Positions 18,654 to 30,609 of a DNA stretch of 64,000 bases are shown one piece after another. The position numbers and the translations under genes are program-made. Numbering within the stretch: position 1 is the stretch's first letter; every line of letters starts with the position of its first letter. Source of the DNA: Haliclona indistincta. Lineage: Eukaryota; Porifera; Demospongiae; Haplosclerida; Chalinidae. The notes beneath the pieces are model-generated. The model worked only from the letters and a program-made list of their open reading frames with translations. It made no database searches and had not been told where the DNA came from. The stretch is taken from positions 10,185,086-10,249,085 of the forward strand of contig OZ024785.1 in assembly GCA_964017065.1 (NCBI GenBank), given 5' to 3'.

Positions 18654-20389
18654 ATGGCGACTCTACTGCTCTCAGCTTCGTGTCGCAGTATCCAGTCTTA
18701 CAAGAATGTTCGCAGTTATGTGAGTTTGTGGATTTTTAATATCAAACGGACAGTTTCATATATTATTCTATTCAGCTCACCAGTGGCTTGAAGGGTCGTA
18801 GATTATTGCATCATGTTACATCATCAACTGGCTATCTTGCACGAGCCCGTCAAGGATGGCGTAGATTGATCACTAGCGATGCAGCAGCTGAAGGACGTGG
18901 TCAGAGAGTGGTGGCTTACTGGTTGTTAGGCTGCTGTGGAATGACTGCTGGAGCGGTAGTACTCGGTCAGTAAATCTCGGCCCCTCCTTTGTGCAAATTA
19001 ATTTTGTGGTGTACATGTAGTAAATTTTGAAAAATTGGTATGCTATTGCATTATCAAGCTTAGATTCAAGTCCCGTTTGTTTACCTGTTCTCCTCAAGGT
19101 GGTGTTACACGACTGACAGAGTCTGGTCTTAGTATGACAAACTGGCATATAATCAAGGGAATGAAGCCACCTCAATCACAGGCTGAGTGGGAGGCAGAGT
19201 TTGAACGATACAAGCAGTTTCCTGAGTACAAATAGTAAGCATTCTTTAGTTAGTACTGAAACCTTCTCTCGTCTCCTGTAGTGTCCATCGTGATATGACT
19301 CTGCAGGACTTCAAGATGATATTCTACATGGAGTATGCCCATCGCATGTGGGGTCGTGCTGTTGGTGTCGTGTTCGCTGTACCTGCTGTGTTCTTCTTGT
19401 ATAAAAAATGGGTTCCAAAATCTCTTAAACCTCGTCTAGGAATATACGCTGGTCTCATATTGTGCCAGGTATAGAGAAGTGAATGAATTAGAATCACTTT
19501 GAAACACTTAACCCTCTCAGGGCCTACTAGGATGGTGGATGGTGAAGAGTGGTTTAGAGGATAAGCCGACTCCTGATGATGTACCTCGCGTCAGCCAGTA
19601 TAGACTTGCTGGACATCTTGGAATGGCTTTTATGCTTCATGCTCTAATGCTGTATTCGGCTCTTGGTATACTCCTTCCTCCTCAACAGCAGGTGAGTTAC
19701 ACTCTGGTGATCCATCATGGTGTGAGTCTCTCTGTTTCACAGCCAGCTACAGCTAGAGTTGCTCGCTTGAAGCACCTGGCTCACGGAGTGGTTGGGACAG
19801 TGTTTCTGACTGCGCTCTCTGGTTAGTCACTATTTGGTCATTACCTCATCTCGGGTTATAGATGTTCAATGTTATCACTATAGGTGCGTTTGTAGCTGGT
19901 CTTGATGCCGGTCTGGTTTATAACTCTTTCCCTAAAATGGGTGGTCAGTGGATACCTGATGATCTCATGACGTTGTCACCAAAGATCAAGAACGTATTTG
20001 AAAACACGACCACAGTTCAGTTCAACCATCGTATCTTGGTTAGCGAGCTCTAGCTAATCATTATGTTGATGTCTCATTGCACACTAGGGAACAACCACTC
20101 TAATGTTTATTCTAGGTACCTTTGCTCTAGCAAGAGGAGCAGGGTTGTCCAGTCGAGCTCGACTGGCTACTAACTGCATGGCAGGAATGGCATTTGTACA
20201 GGTCTGCATTGACCAATGCTGTTCCATCATCTATTCGTATAATTACAGGTTGGTCTTGGTATCAGTACACTGCTCTTCTATGTCCCTACTCCTCTGGCGG
20301 CCTCACATCAAGCTGGCTCACTCACTCTCCTCTCACTGGCTATTTGGCTAATGCATGAACTCAGAAAAAAGAAAATACCCAAAGCATAA
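18654..20389 (+). CDS. COX15: Heme A synthase COX15
   Basis: Inner mitochondrial membrane enzyme that oxidises heme O to heme A for cytochrome c oxidase. Nine exons (18654-18719, 18776-18965, 19099-19234, 19282-19468, 19521-19691, 19743-19821, 19884-20038, 20088-20201, 20249-20389) sum to 1239 nt, or 412 aa, close to the human 410. The N-terminus is Ser/Arg-rich like a targeting peptide. Family motifs: [69 protein letters not shown] and QFNHRIL. The conserved heme-ligand histidines (EYAHR, AGHL, LAHG, FNHR) are all present. CEP120 starts 69 bp after the stop on the same strand, which leaves very little room for a separate promoter. Confidence 0.97.
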
Positions 20390-20458
20390 AAATTAATTTA
20401 TTAATTATTTTTTGTAGAAAATAAAATTTAACCCTTATCTCAAAAATAAGGAAGTGTA

Positions 20459-23400
20459 ATGGCGGTTGAAGTGGAGACGAAGCTGCTGGTAGTGGTTGGC
20501 ATCTTGGAAGGTAAGAGAGACATAGTTACTGATGCAAAACAGTAATACACAAGTGTACACGCGTAGGGCGAGGGTTTCCATCACGGCCTGGACACTGGTT
20601 GGTCGTGGAGGCTCGCTTGGCGGGTGAGTCCCTTCAAAGCGATCCAGTGGAACACTCCAACAGGATGGAGATCACCACAGAGCTTGCCTGGGAGATGACC
20701 AAACGAGTATTACAGCAACACAAACTACAGCGCACTCCCATTAAACTAGTGGTATATACGAATGCAGCGTCTTTCTCTCGAGTAATGTGTATCAACTGTA
20801 GTGTTTTTCAGTGGATAAGTCAACTAGGAAGAAGCAAGAGGTTGGATATGTACTGCTGGATCTTCGATCAGTCCAACAGCAAGTGGAGCCTCAGGTACAG
20901 CTACACTATCAGGGCATGGATCAGAGTAACCTTTTTCCATAATAGGTCACTCACTGGTTTGGGTTACTCAACTCCCAGTACAGCGGGAAGAGACCAGAGC
21001 TGAATATATCTCTGACAACAGAAATGAACTCTACCTATGTGAGTAGCAGCAGTGAGAACAGCAGCATGGCTCACCATCACAGAGAGGAGAGAGTGGTAGG
21101 AGGAGGAAGATCCCTTCAGAAGAATTATGCTCTCACAAAAGGTTACTATGCTGTGTTTCTGGTCAGCTCAGTAAAAGACTAAGGCCTTGTACTGATCCAT
21201 TCACACTGCACATTGGAACCTGGCTGAATCGAACCTTTATGATCAAAGTTCCGACACAGCCAGGAAGCGGCCCACCTATGATTGGGGTGCCGCGATGGTG
21301 CAGTTCAATTGCGTTTAAACTGTCAGAGATTTGCACCCAGGCCGGCCTGGTTCGGTTCTAACGCGTAGTGTGTATTAGTGATCAAAGTTGACTGTTTGCA
21401 ATTGATCTCGTGATCAGTTAAAGCTGATCTCACTTATCATCTATTTCTTTGCGCATGATGGTATTCCTGTGTTGTACAGGTAGCTCTCCACCACCTGTTA
21501 CTACTGCCAGTCCTGCTATGGTGCTGGATCAGTCCAATGGCTGGTATGTAGTGGGCACTGCCAGCTTACAGCAACTCCTACATACTGTGTCTCTCACTCT
21601 CTCTAATCCTCAACGCCTCCACAAGGTACGGTGACATACATGTTGTGTATGCCTCCATTTTGTCTGCCTCCAGTTGACGACAGCATCGAGTGGACCATAT
21701 CATTTCAGATATTCTCTACTGGGCAATGTGATCACGACGGAGACATTCAACACTTTAGTTGATGTTAGTAATACACTTGCTGGATCCATCATTTTGACTA
21801 TATCTGTGTGTTATCTAGCCTTGTGACTTCTGTCCTGAGAGAGCTTCTGTCAGAGTGAAGGCTACCTCAAAACAGCTTTACAGTCTCTTAGCGGTTCAGC
21901 CTGACACTGAGGTAATTGTGTGTGCGCTGAATTGGTACATGGTCCAGTCCTGAGGTAGTTTAGTGTATCATACCGTGTGTCTTCTAAAAATTCAATGCCC
22001 CTTATTATTTTTTCGCCATTAAATCACTAAGTCCTATGCTTCATGGAACAGAGCTGTAGATTGTTCAGGCACATGCTCTAATTATTCAGTGCTTCTGGAA
22101 TTTCTGCCACAATAGTCTCCAAATATCGAGAAAGAAATCTTGTGCCGAATTTTAAAAAGAAATACAGTACACACCCTCTGTGGTGGTTCCATGAGCTGCC
22201 ATGCACAAGTGGTGTCTGGTATGCATGACATATTGAAAGTTTATGTTAGTGTGTTCATCACTTTCATTCCCACACAGGTGGCACTGTGTGATGAGCCAGG
22301 AGATGTTCTAGGGTCAGGGATCATCTCCCTGGGCCCTCTCGCTACCTCCTCCTCTATGACTATTACATGTCCTCTAACATCAGCGCAGAGAGGGAGAGAA
22401 GGAGCATGTGTGGAGGTGCTGGTCGCTCTAGAAGAGGAGGTCACTCAGCAAGTATGTCATACCACTAGTTATTGATGTACATACAGCGGTTTTCCTGCTT
22501 CTTGCAATAGTAAAGCGTAGACCGTAGAGCGTCACCTCATGCACTAATGTGTGAAGGCATTGTTATCTTATTCACACGATGGAGGATGATCAAAGACTTC
22601 ACACATTAGTGCATGAGGACGAGGTGACGCTCTATGGTCTACGCTTTACTATTGCAAGAAGTAGGAAAAGTGCTGTAACAACAAACATAATTATCATCGG
22701 CAAAGAATGTGCTGAATTAGTGTACATGTGTGATCAGACTATTTGGTGATCAACTGAAATTCCTAACTCCACATTCTGTAACAACTTTTAGTTGCGGTTT
22801 TCGCTTCTTAGCTGTTTCTGATTGAGATCAATTTGTACTCTACATTTCCCAGAGCTCAGCTGGTGGCAGTGCTATGAGTCCTCCTTCCTTCTCAGCACCT
22901 GACGAGCAGCAGCGTAAACCCACTCCTGCTCGCAGGAACTTAGCTCAGGTAAGACTAGCTATCACTAAGCAACTCACATTGAGTACTTTGCTACAGTCTC
23001 TTGAGGAAGCTTCTAGACCTTCCTCCTCCTCTTCCTCTTCAATGGTCACTCCTCCCAGGGCTCACACACCCACCACTCACCCTGTCACAGCACCCTCACA
23101 CCTATCACCATCTCCAGCAACACAAGCACCAGTCACACCACCTCATCGATCAATACCTCATCCTGCTGGACCAGCACACACGTCTCCTACCATCCTAACC
23201 CTGCAGACAGCTGCTCAATCACCAGTCCAGCACACCAGACAACCACTTGATAGCACAAGTATACCAATAACCACTGTACCCATGACCAGTGTACCAATAA
23301 CCACGGTACCCATGACCAGTGCATCAACCACCAGTATACCAGTAACACTAACCAGTATACCAGTGTTTAGTGCACCAATGACCAATGTATCAACAAACTA

Positions 23401-25876
23401 TCAAGCGCCACACCAGTCCTGGGCACTTCCTTTAGCAGCTCAGTTTCCAACGATGGCAGACAGCACCACTACTAACCATATCTCAGCTCCTCCTCTTCCA
23501 TCAGTGGCTCAGGTGAGCTCCATAGCACAGCAACAGAGAGAGTACCAAGCAGCCATGGAACTAGAGATGTGGAAGATGAGTCAGGAGCAGATCTTCATGC
23601 AGCAGCTAAAGTGAGTCAATGACAGCATCGTGTACTAGTATATCCTTTGCGGGTTCTAGGGATAAGGAGATGGAGAGACTGAAGACTCTTGGTGAGGAGT
23701 TTCAGAAGCGAGACATGGAGAGAGAAAACCTAATGAAACAGAAGGTAAGAATACAAAATTCATTATCTCAGTAGAGCTGATCTCTGTTGTTAGTAGTTAG
23801 TTCTACTACAAGGTACCTAATGCTCTTGTCTTGTATGTTACATGTTGAACACTGCCTAGCCTGTTCAATTGCCCTTTGTTCAGTATGGTGTGTACATGGA
23901 CCCACTTCTCAGTAAATTGTTATATATTTTCCTTTACATTCTCATACTAACTGACAGTACGAACATTCTTAATGCAATGTTGTTCTTTCCAGGTCTCTCG
24001 TTACAAGGTTCTGGAGAAACAGCTAACCACTACACTGGCTGAGGTAGAGGCACAGCGACACAGGTTACGGGAGAGAGAGGAAACAGTGTCTCTGACTCAG
24101 CGACAGCTAGCAGATGAGAGAAAGAGGCTAGGAAGAGATGGAGGGCAGCAAGTTAGTCAGCTGAGGAATGAATGTGATGCTAGGCTAGAGGTTGAACGGT
24201 AGGAACAATGCAGTAATCTGGATCATCATTTAGTGTCTACCATGTGCAGTTAAAAGCATTTGTCCTCAATTTGTGATTCTTTCCTTCTATAGAATGAAAT
24301 CGAGGGAGCTTGTTAGCCAAATTGAAAGGCTCAAAAAACAAGTATGCTGCTCTTGCATTCTGACTGTCTGTCTCATTTGCTCATTTCTCTCTAGTTACAT
24401 TTGGCTGAAGAAAAAAACATTCACAAAGATGCGGAATTCGAGTCATATCGAGAACTATCAAAGACCAAGCCAGAGTCTCGGCTACAAACAGAACTATCAC
24501 TAATTCAAATGGAGAAGGCATGTATAGCGTCATATTTTGCATACAATGTGGTTGATCATTGTAACATGATCTTGCTTAGAATGAACTAGAGCAGAAAGTG
24601 CAGGCATTGACCAAGTCCAAGCAGCATTACAAGGAGGAATGGGCAAAGGCTTTGAAAGAGATCGCAACTCTCAGGCAGAAAGAGCAGGTATGTGTGCACA
24701 CGTGTAGCCGCTGCGCCATTGCTTGAATCTGTTCAGAGCTCGATGAAGGAGCAGCTTCATCTGCAGCACCAGGAGCTGGAAGACATGAGAAAGAGGTTTC
24801 TACAGGTCGAGGAGCAGCATTCACTGCAGAAACAACTTGGAGAGATTAAGGTGGCGACTCAAAGGTATGCATGCACACCTGATGTACAGTAGGATGTGTT
24901 CATGTAACCTACATTTTATGGATGGTGTCCCATTACAATACTAATTAGTGTTATAAGGCATGATTAGCAGAGGTTTGAATTTGAAATTAGTCGAGTATGA
25001 TGTCTAGTAGTATACAAATGTATATCAAACATTTATAAGGTTTTGGTCGTAAATCACTGGGTCAAAAGTACTGAAGGTTATAGATACCAGATACTGTAAA
25101 AGGTTTTTGACAAAATTCCATTCCATGGGACAACAAGCATGGTAAAATCACTGAAGTAAATAAATTGCTGGATAGCAACAAGCGTGCAAGCTCACGTATC
25201 TGATACATGGGTGTAGCAAAATCAGATATTTTGGGTGTAGCCCTTGTGTCTTGTGAATGCCCTTTTGCTCTTTCACACCTGTAAATGTCTTGTTCTCTCT
25301 CACGAACATCTTCACAAATGTCACCTCACATGCAGCAACAGCACAGCAGCACAACTCCTGCTGTAGTGGGTGAAAAAGTTAAGACCATATTTAGACAAGA
25401 TTAGCCCATGTTATCTACTGTGCTGATATACTATTGCTACGATGCTATGTTGTGCTATACAATGCTGCTGACATAGTGTTGCTAAGTGATGTTCGACATG
25501 ATGCATTAACAAATAGCTAGATGTTAGCAAAAAGAGGTGTTTGTGAGTGTGTTCATCAGACTACTCGTACCCAGGCGCTGGGTGCGAGGCTATACTGTAA
25601 GATACTGACCTTCAGGGCTACTATACTGATCTCAGATGATAGTAATGGTTGTTGTTTTCGTTTAGGCTACATGCCAGCTCCATTGCAAGAGGCCAGCACT
25701 TATCTCACCATCCTTCCTCTCTTCCTGCCCATCCTGATGTAGACAGCAACATAGCTAGGTGGATAGAGGAGAGAGACATACTCTTTCAGACTGGAGTATA
25801 CACTAACTCTGATCCCACCATACAGAAGCTAGATGAGAAAATCCGCACTGCTCTAGCAGCTCGTAGTACCCAGTAG
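20459..25876 (+). CDS. CEP120: Centrosomal protein of 120 kDa
   Basis: Centriole-length and ciliogenesis factor. Many exons. The first C2 domain begins [18 protein letters not shown], then [40 protein letters not shown] and RTPIKLV, matching human ILEGRHF...TELAWEI...RLQRTPIKL. Next come a block with [33 protein letters not shown], and a second C2-like region ([20 protein letters not shown]). One long exon (about 22852-23611) encodes a Pro/Ser/Thr-rich linker with a 30-bp internal duplication and ends [19 protein letters not shown]. The coiled-coil C-terminus follows ([45 protein letters not shown]), ending [20 protein letters not shown]. Introns carry a MITE (21199-21372) and a long hairpin (22482-22677). 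Confidence 0.95.
21199..21372. mobile_element. MITE, copy 1 of a family with a second copy at 63597-63775
   Basis: Terminal inverted repeats TTCACACTGCACATTGGAAC at the left and GGTTCTAACGCGTAGTGTG at the right. Internal blocks (GTTCCGACACAGCCAGGAAG, TTGGGGTGCCGCGATG, CTGTCAGAGATTTGCACCC, GGCCGGCCTGG) match the reverse complement of 63597-63775 in the same order. Intronic in CEP120. No coding capacity. Exact ends and target duplication are uncertain. Confidence 0.8.
22482..22677. mobile_element. Long-hairpin MITE in CEP120 intron
   Basis: Near-perfect inverted repeat. The left arm reads TACAGCGGTTTTCCTGCTTC then TTGCAATAGTAAAGCGTAGA; the right arm is its complement, ending AGTAGGAAAAGTGCTGTA. 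Arms are about 70-80 bp with a loop of about 30 bp. Mismatches between arms are few (for example GG versus AC after TACAGC). Confidence 0.85.
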
Positions 25877-26800
25877 CTCAACCATGTATTACGACAAACA
25901 ATGTATACTTATTATGACATAATGTATTTTATATAAAAACTAATGAGTGGTTGGTTATTCATTCTGTGTGGCTTGTATATTTCTATAATGTTTCCGTCTT
26001 AACTTTGATTGTATGGTACGGAAGTGACCTCATATCATTCCAGAAATAACTTTGTACAGATATCCGTTATTGTATAGTACAACTCTTTCTCAGTTGAGTG
26101 AATTCTTCGATCACACTTGATCAGGCATAAGCTGTTTGTCAAACAGGTTAAGGTCTTCCTGGGCTATGGGGAATTGACAGCAATGTCAAAGGTCAGTAGA
26201 TCAATGGAATCAAAGACACTGGGCGTAACAGTGTGAGCCAGAATGCATGTTTGCTTGCCAGCAGTGTTTGGAGTCGGGAGTTTTAGTACAAGTCAGTTTG
26301 ACGGTATGCATTCAAACATCCTTAGTGTGAATTAGTGTTGCGGCTAATGTTGTGTTGTTGCGTTTGTCTGTGCCCTGCAGGGACGCAGAGTTATGACTCA
26401 TCTCTCGCATCAAGACATTGATATGCTTGGGTGTGCATGGACTATAGATAGAGGTGGAACTATGACCTTTAGTACGGAATGACTTACAAAATGAAAAATT
26501 AGATGGCAGAAAATTTCGTACAATAAGTCCCAGGAATGCTTTTCCAAATTATTAGAACTCCAGTTATAGTATGGATTTGTTATACGAGTTGTCTGGTCAC
26601 TGGTGTAAAGATCATAGTGCAGTCTGAACTTCATAATCAAATTTCCTTTATTACGCAACACGGTGTTTATTGATGCGTACCGGAAGTAGCTAGTCTATAA
26701 AAGTCGGCTATTTTGCACTTCGTAGCGTAGTTAGTTCTGTGAGCAGCTCCAGTGTGCTTACGAAGCTTCCAACAAAGCAAAATTCCAACAGAGCGGCAAG
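25877..26800. other. Intergenic between CEP120 and the NOX-organizer gene
   Basis: No convincing frame. TATAAAAG at about 26696-26703 lies about 100 bp upstream of the next ATG and is a candidate core promoter element. Confidence 0.5.
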
Positions 26801-29783
26801 ATGTCTTATTACGCGCCACGACTGACTAGTAAGCTAGCTTGCATGCAAATGATGTCTACTGAAATGACCACTGCAAATTAATCATTTTCTACTCTTGCTT
26901 CTTCAGAACGACAACTGTCGCAAGAAGAGAGACTTAGAGATGTGCAGGAAGATCTAGAAAAGCTCCTTCGTCACGCGCAGGTAAATTTGCAGACTTTGTT
27001 AGCTCTTTTCTAGTTTGACTATTATTTTATTTCATAGGCTTTGCAAGACGAAAATAAACAGCTCAAGAAAGCGGTCCCTGGGTCAACTTTGTTGGTGAAT
27101 GGCGGTGACAATCAAGGTTTTAAGAAAGTAAGTTCTTTAGAGGACATTGTCACAGATTTCATCTTCTTGTGACTGGTTGCAGATTGATCTCAGAGCATCA
27201 CCTGAACTTCCTGAGCTAAAGCACTTCCGCAAGCGACCTACTGGTCTCAGATCAAAAGTCCTATCGGCCTCTTCTCTGTTTTCATCGTCCTCAATTTTCT
27301 CCACCTCTTCACCTGATCTCAGTTTGATGAATAGCGCCAAGTTCTCTCGCTCTCAATCAGAAATCATCGACACTGCAAATTCCATGGGTGACATAACTGA
27401 AGTAATGACAGAGAAGGACATGTGGAGGCAACAAGCTAAGTGCCTACAAAAGGAATTACTGCAATGGAAGAGGTGTGGTACTATTAACTTGATATTATCA
27501 GTGTCTGTGACTTCTTCTGCAGAGCTGCTATGCACAGCCAAGAGAGACTGTGTGCATTAGAGTCCCTCCCCACCTGTCAGACAGAAATACAGGCAAACAC
27601 ACTAGGCATACTGCCCCGCGGACCAAACTTTAGGTATGCAATCATCAAGTATAACATTTGTACACCATTATATGCACCTGTTATTTACAGGCCTCATCCA
27701 ATGGTTGAACAATCTGAGGTGTACCCCAGTGAGATGGAAGTTACCGGCTTTATGAAACAATTTGGCAAATACGTAAGTGAAAAGTTGTTGTTCGAAAGTG
27801 TGTGTTGTGTTGACTTGGCTGTGCTATAGACTCTATAGCTCTGTATAAACTTATTTGTATCTTATGTACTGGTGTTAACTTGTGTGTTGACTTGTCTTTA
27901 GGCGTTTGCCATCCAAGTTTCATGGACTGATGGACGGAGATTTGAAATTTACAGAAAATACGGGGAATTTTTCAACTTGCAGGTATGCAATAGTCAATAA
28001 TGTGTAATGTGGGAATGTACCATCATTGTTTGCTATTTTTTCTCTCCAGAACAAACTGTTCATTCTGTTCCCAGTAGAAGCTGGTAAACTAGACAGTGCC
28101 AAGAGAACAATTCCTACCCTTCCAGGTAAGTCACTATTGAAACTGTTTTTAGCATAAACATAACTGTTTCTCTATCTTACAGCTATAGACAATCTGAGAG
28201 TGTTCCTTGGTGCCTCTAACTCACGGAACATGATGCAGTCACGCCTACTCTTAGTCAGCCAATATTGCACTGTAAGTCACCAAATGTACAATGTGTCATT
28301 ACAACATACGTGTTACTTCAGGAATTGCTCAATCTTCCTAAGAAAATATCACATTCGAAAGTGCTTGTTGACTTCTTTATGCCAAGACCGGGAGACACAC
28401 AACTTGAATCGTGAGTATACACAATGCAGCTTTGATATCGAGGCATCTGTTCCTACACAATATCTCATGGTCTATGTATTTGCCCTTCCTTGTGCAATAT
28501 CACTCCTACACACTCTACATGTACTTTAGCAGTTTACTTCATGACCTTCTTATCCTTTGAATTTATTGTTATCATTCTATTCTCTTAGGCTAACTAGTCC
28601 CCGATCTGTTGATGATCTTGAGTTGGACGTTTTTCCTCAAGATTTGGATGGTCAGCCAATGAGCATGCAGCATGGAATGCATATATATGTTACCCTGTAA
28701 AAAATGCATTGCTTGATTGCACATAAATAATGCTTGATAATTAATTACATGCACATAAATAATGCTTGATAATTAATTACATTGCCTGAATAATGCTTGA
28801 TAATTAATTACATGCACATAAATAATATTATTTACATTGCTTGATTGCACATAAACAATGCATGATAATTAATTTGTCAAAACAGGTTACTTTAGTGGCA
28901 GCATAACTCAACTCTCTGGTATTCTTCTCTACAGACTCCATGTTCCCTGAGTATGAAGCCACAGCAGACTTTGCCGCCGATTCTGCAGACAGCAGCCAGC
29001 TCTCCTTGTCGGCTGGAGAAGTGGTTATACTGATCAAGGAGGAATCATCAGGTACAATAATATACTAACATAGTACCTGCTTTACACATCTCATCTAAAT
29101 TTTATAGGATGGTGGTATGTCTGTAAAGGCAGCCAGCCAAGTGTCGGTGGATACGTGCCTGCTTCCTTTCTTCGCAAAGTACAAGATCCCAGTGAAACTA
29201 CTAGTGAAGAGATCCTGGGATTTGTCTCTCCTACTCCAACCACTCCTCCTTGTGAAGAGAGTGAAGAGATTGACTCAAAATACACTATAACAATCACATG
29301 TGATTCTGAAGACGAGGAGGACACACAACCTGCTTCATCATACATTGCGACTAGTACCTACCACACAGAGGATCCAAGCCAGCTCAGTTTTCTGGAAGGA
29401 GCACAAATAAGAGTCCTGGAGAAGAATGAAGATGGTCAGTAAACATGCACACAATGACGATCGAATGCATCATCAATCAAGTATGAAATAGTACTAATTG
29501 TTTATACAATAACATCCAATACCAGACTATGACTCTGAATGATGTAGCATTGTTTTATCATGTCAATGGCGTTAAAAATTTTAACACCTTTCAAAATCGT
29601 TAACTCTACTGATGTAAATTATAAGTGCCTTATACTAACTGTATAAGATTTTGCAACTTTTGTGCTGATAACATTGTTAAATGATCATTCTCTTGTCTAT
29701 TTGCAGGATGGTGGTATGGGACTCATAATGACGAGCAAGGCTGGATACCGATGTCATACCTAAAGCCATGTACATCTGCTTAG
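26801..29783 (+). CDS. p47phox/NOXO1-like NADPH oxidase organizer (coiled coil-PX-SH3-SH3)
   Basis: Fourteen GT-AG exons sum to 1593 nt, or 530 aa. Residues about 10-45 and 130-175 look coiled-coil (LSQEERLRDVQEDLEKLL; MWRQQAKCLQKELLQW) with a Ser-rich link. The PX domain is at about 210-335: FAIQVSWTDGRRFEIYRKYG, LFILFPVEAGKLDSAKRTIP, QYCTELLNLPKKIS and VLVDFFMPRPGD. This follows p47phox almost block for block (YRRF, FPIEAG, EYCSTLMSLPTKIS, LLDFFKVRPDD), including the basic phosphoinositide-site arginines. Two SH3 domains follow, at about 365-425 (YEATADFAADS, WWYVCKGSQPSVGGYVPASF) and 455-528 (LSFLEGAQIRVLEKNEDG, WWYGTHNDEQGWIP). The protein ends just after the second SH3, so the autoinhibitory/polybasic tail and Pro-rich C-terminus of p47phox are missing. 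SH3PXD2-type scaffolds are the alternative, but the PX core favours the NOX-organizer group. Confidence 0.83.
28713..28875. repeat. AT-rich tandem repeat in intron
   Basis: Three to four imperfect copies of a roughly 34-bp unit built on AATAATGCTTGATAATTAAT and TACATGCACATA, within the intron between the exons for the PX end and the first SH3 domain. Confidence 0.85.
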
Positions 29784-30609
29784 AGAGACTACTCTGTACA
29801 TATGATCATTGTAACCATAGTAATATAATACCTCAAACAAAAGACAGCAAACCATGCAACAATGTATGCTACTAGCTCCATTTTTGAAAGGATTCTCATG
29901 TCATTTTTAACAGATCATAATTTTATTTTATTATACCCAGCAATAAACCTATCCATTGTAAATATGATTGTTGAGCAACATACAAGTTTCATTACTATTT
30001 CATGATATCTTCTTTCAAGCGCTGTATGCTACTAATTGAACTTGAGACTTTGTAGCGCATTAACCAAGTACTCTCAAGACTTGTAACAGTTACAACTATA
30101 CCCTTGATCTTGTTATGCCTACTGTAGTTGCTTGAACTAGACAATTCGATATCCTATGCCTGTTATACAGTAAAATGGAGAATTAAATTGTATGTGTCAC
30201 TGTGCATATACAATGGACCACTGATGTGTGGTACATTCTTGTAGTAGGACGATAGTGATAAGGAGTACTATAAGTACATTCCAATAAAGCACTCCCACTT
30301 GCATTAGTATGTCCGTCATGAGAAGGAATTGGCTGCGCATGCATGTATAGCAGAGGATATGCTGTGTGACATGATCAGTTAGTACTAAACAATAGATAGT
30401 GTTGGTTTTTCAAGCGCAATCCGAAACGCATTTTGTATCTTCTAAATACCCAATTAATAGAAAGACTAAAATGATAATAATACGTATAAACGAAACTATT
30501 CTTCTGCATGTAAGAGAGTAAACACAAAATTATTCTGGCAGTTGGTGGTGATTATTTCAGCTATCTCAATCTCTCTCATCCTTCTTAGTGCAGTTCTTTA
30601 GACATTTCA
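29784..30609. other. Intergenic, no gene seen
   Basis: A/T-rich with short frames only. The 3' UTR of the NOX-organizer gene and possible AATAAA at about 29941 fall here. Confidence 0.5.
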
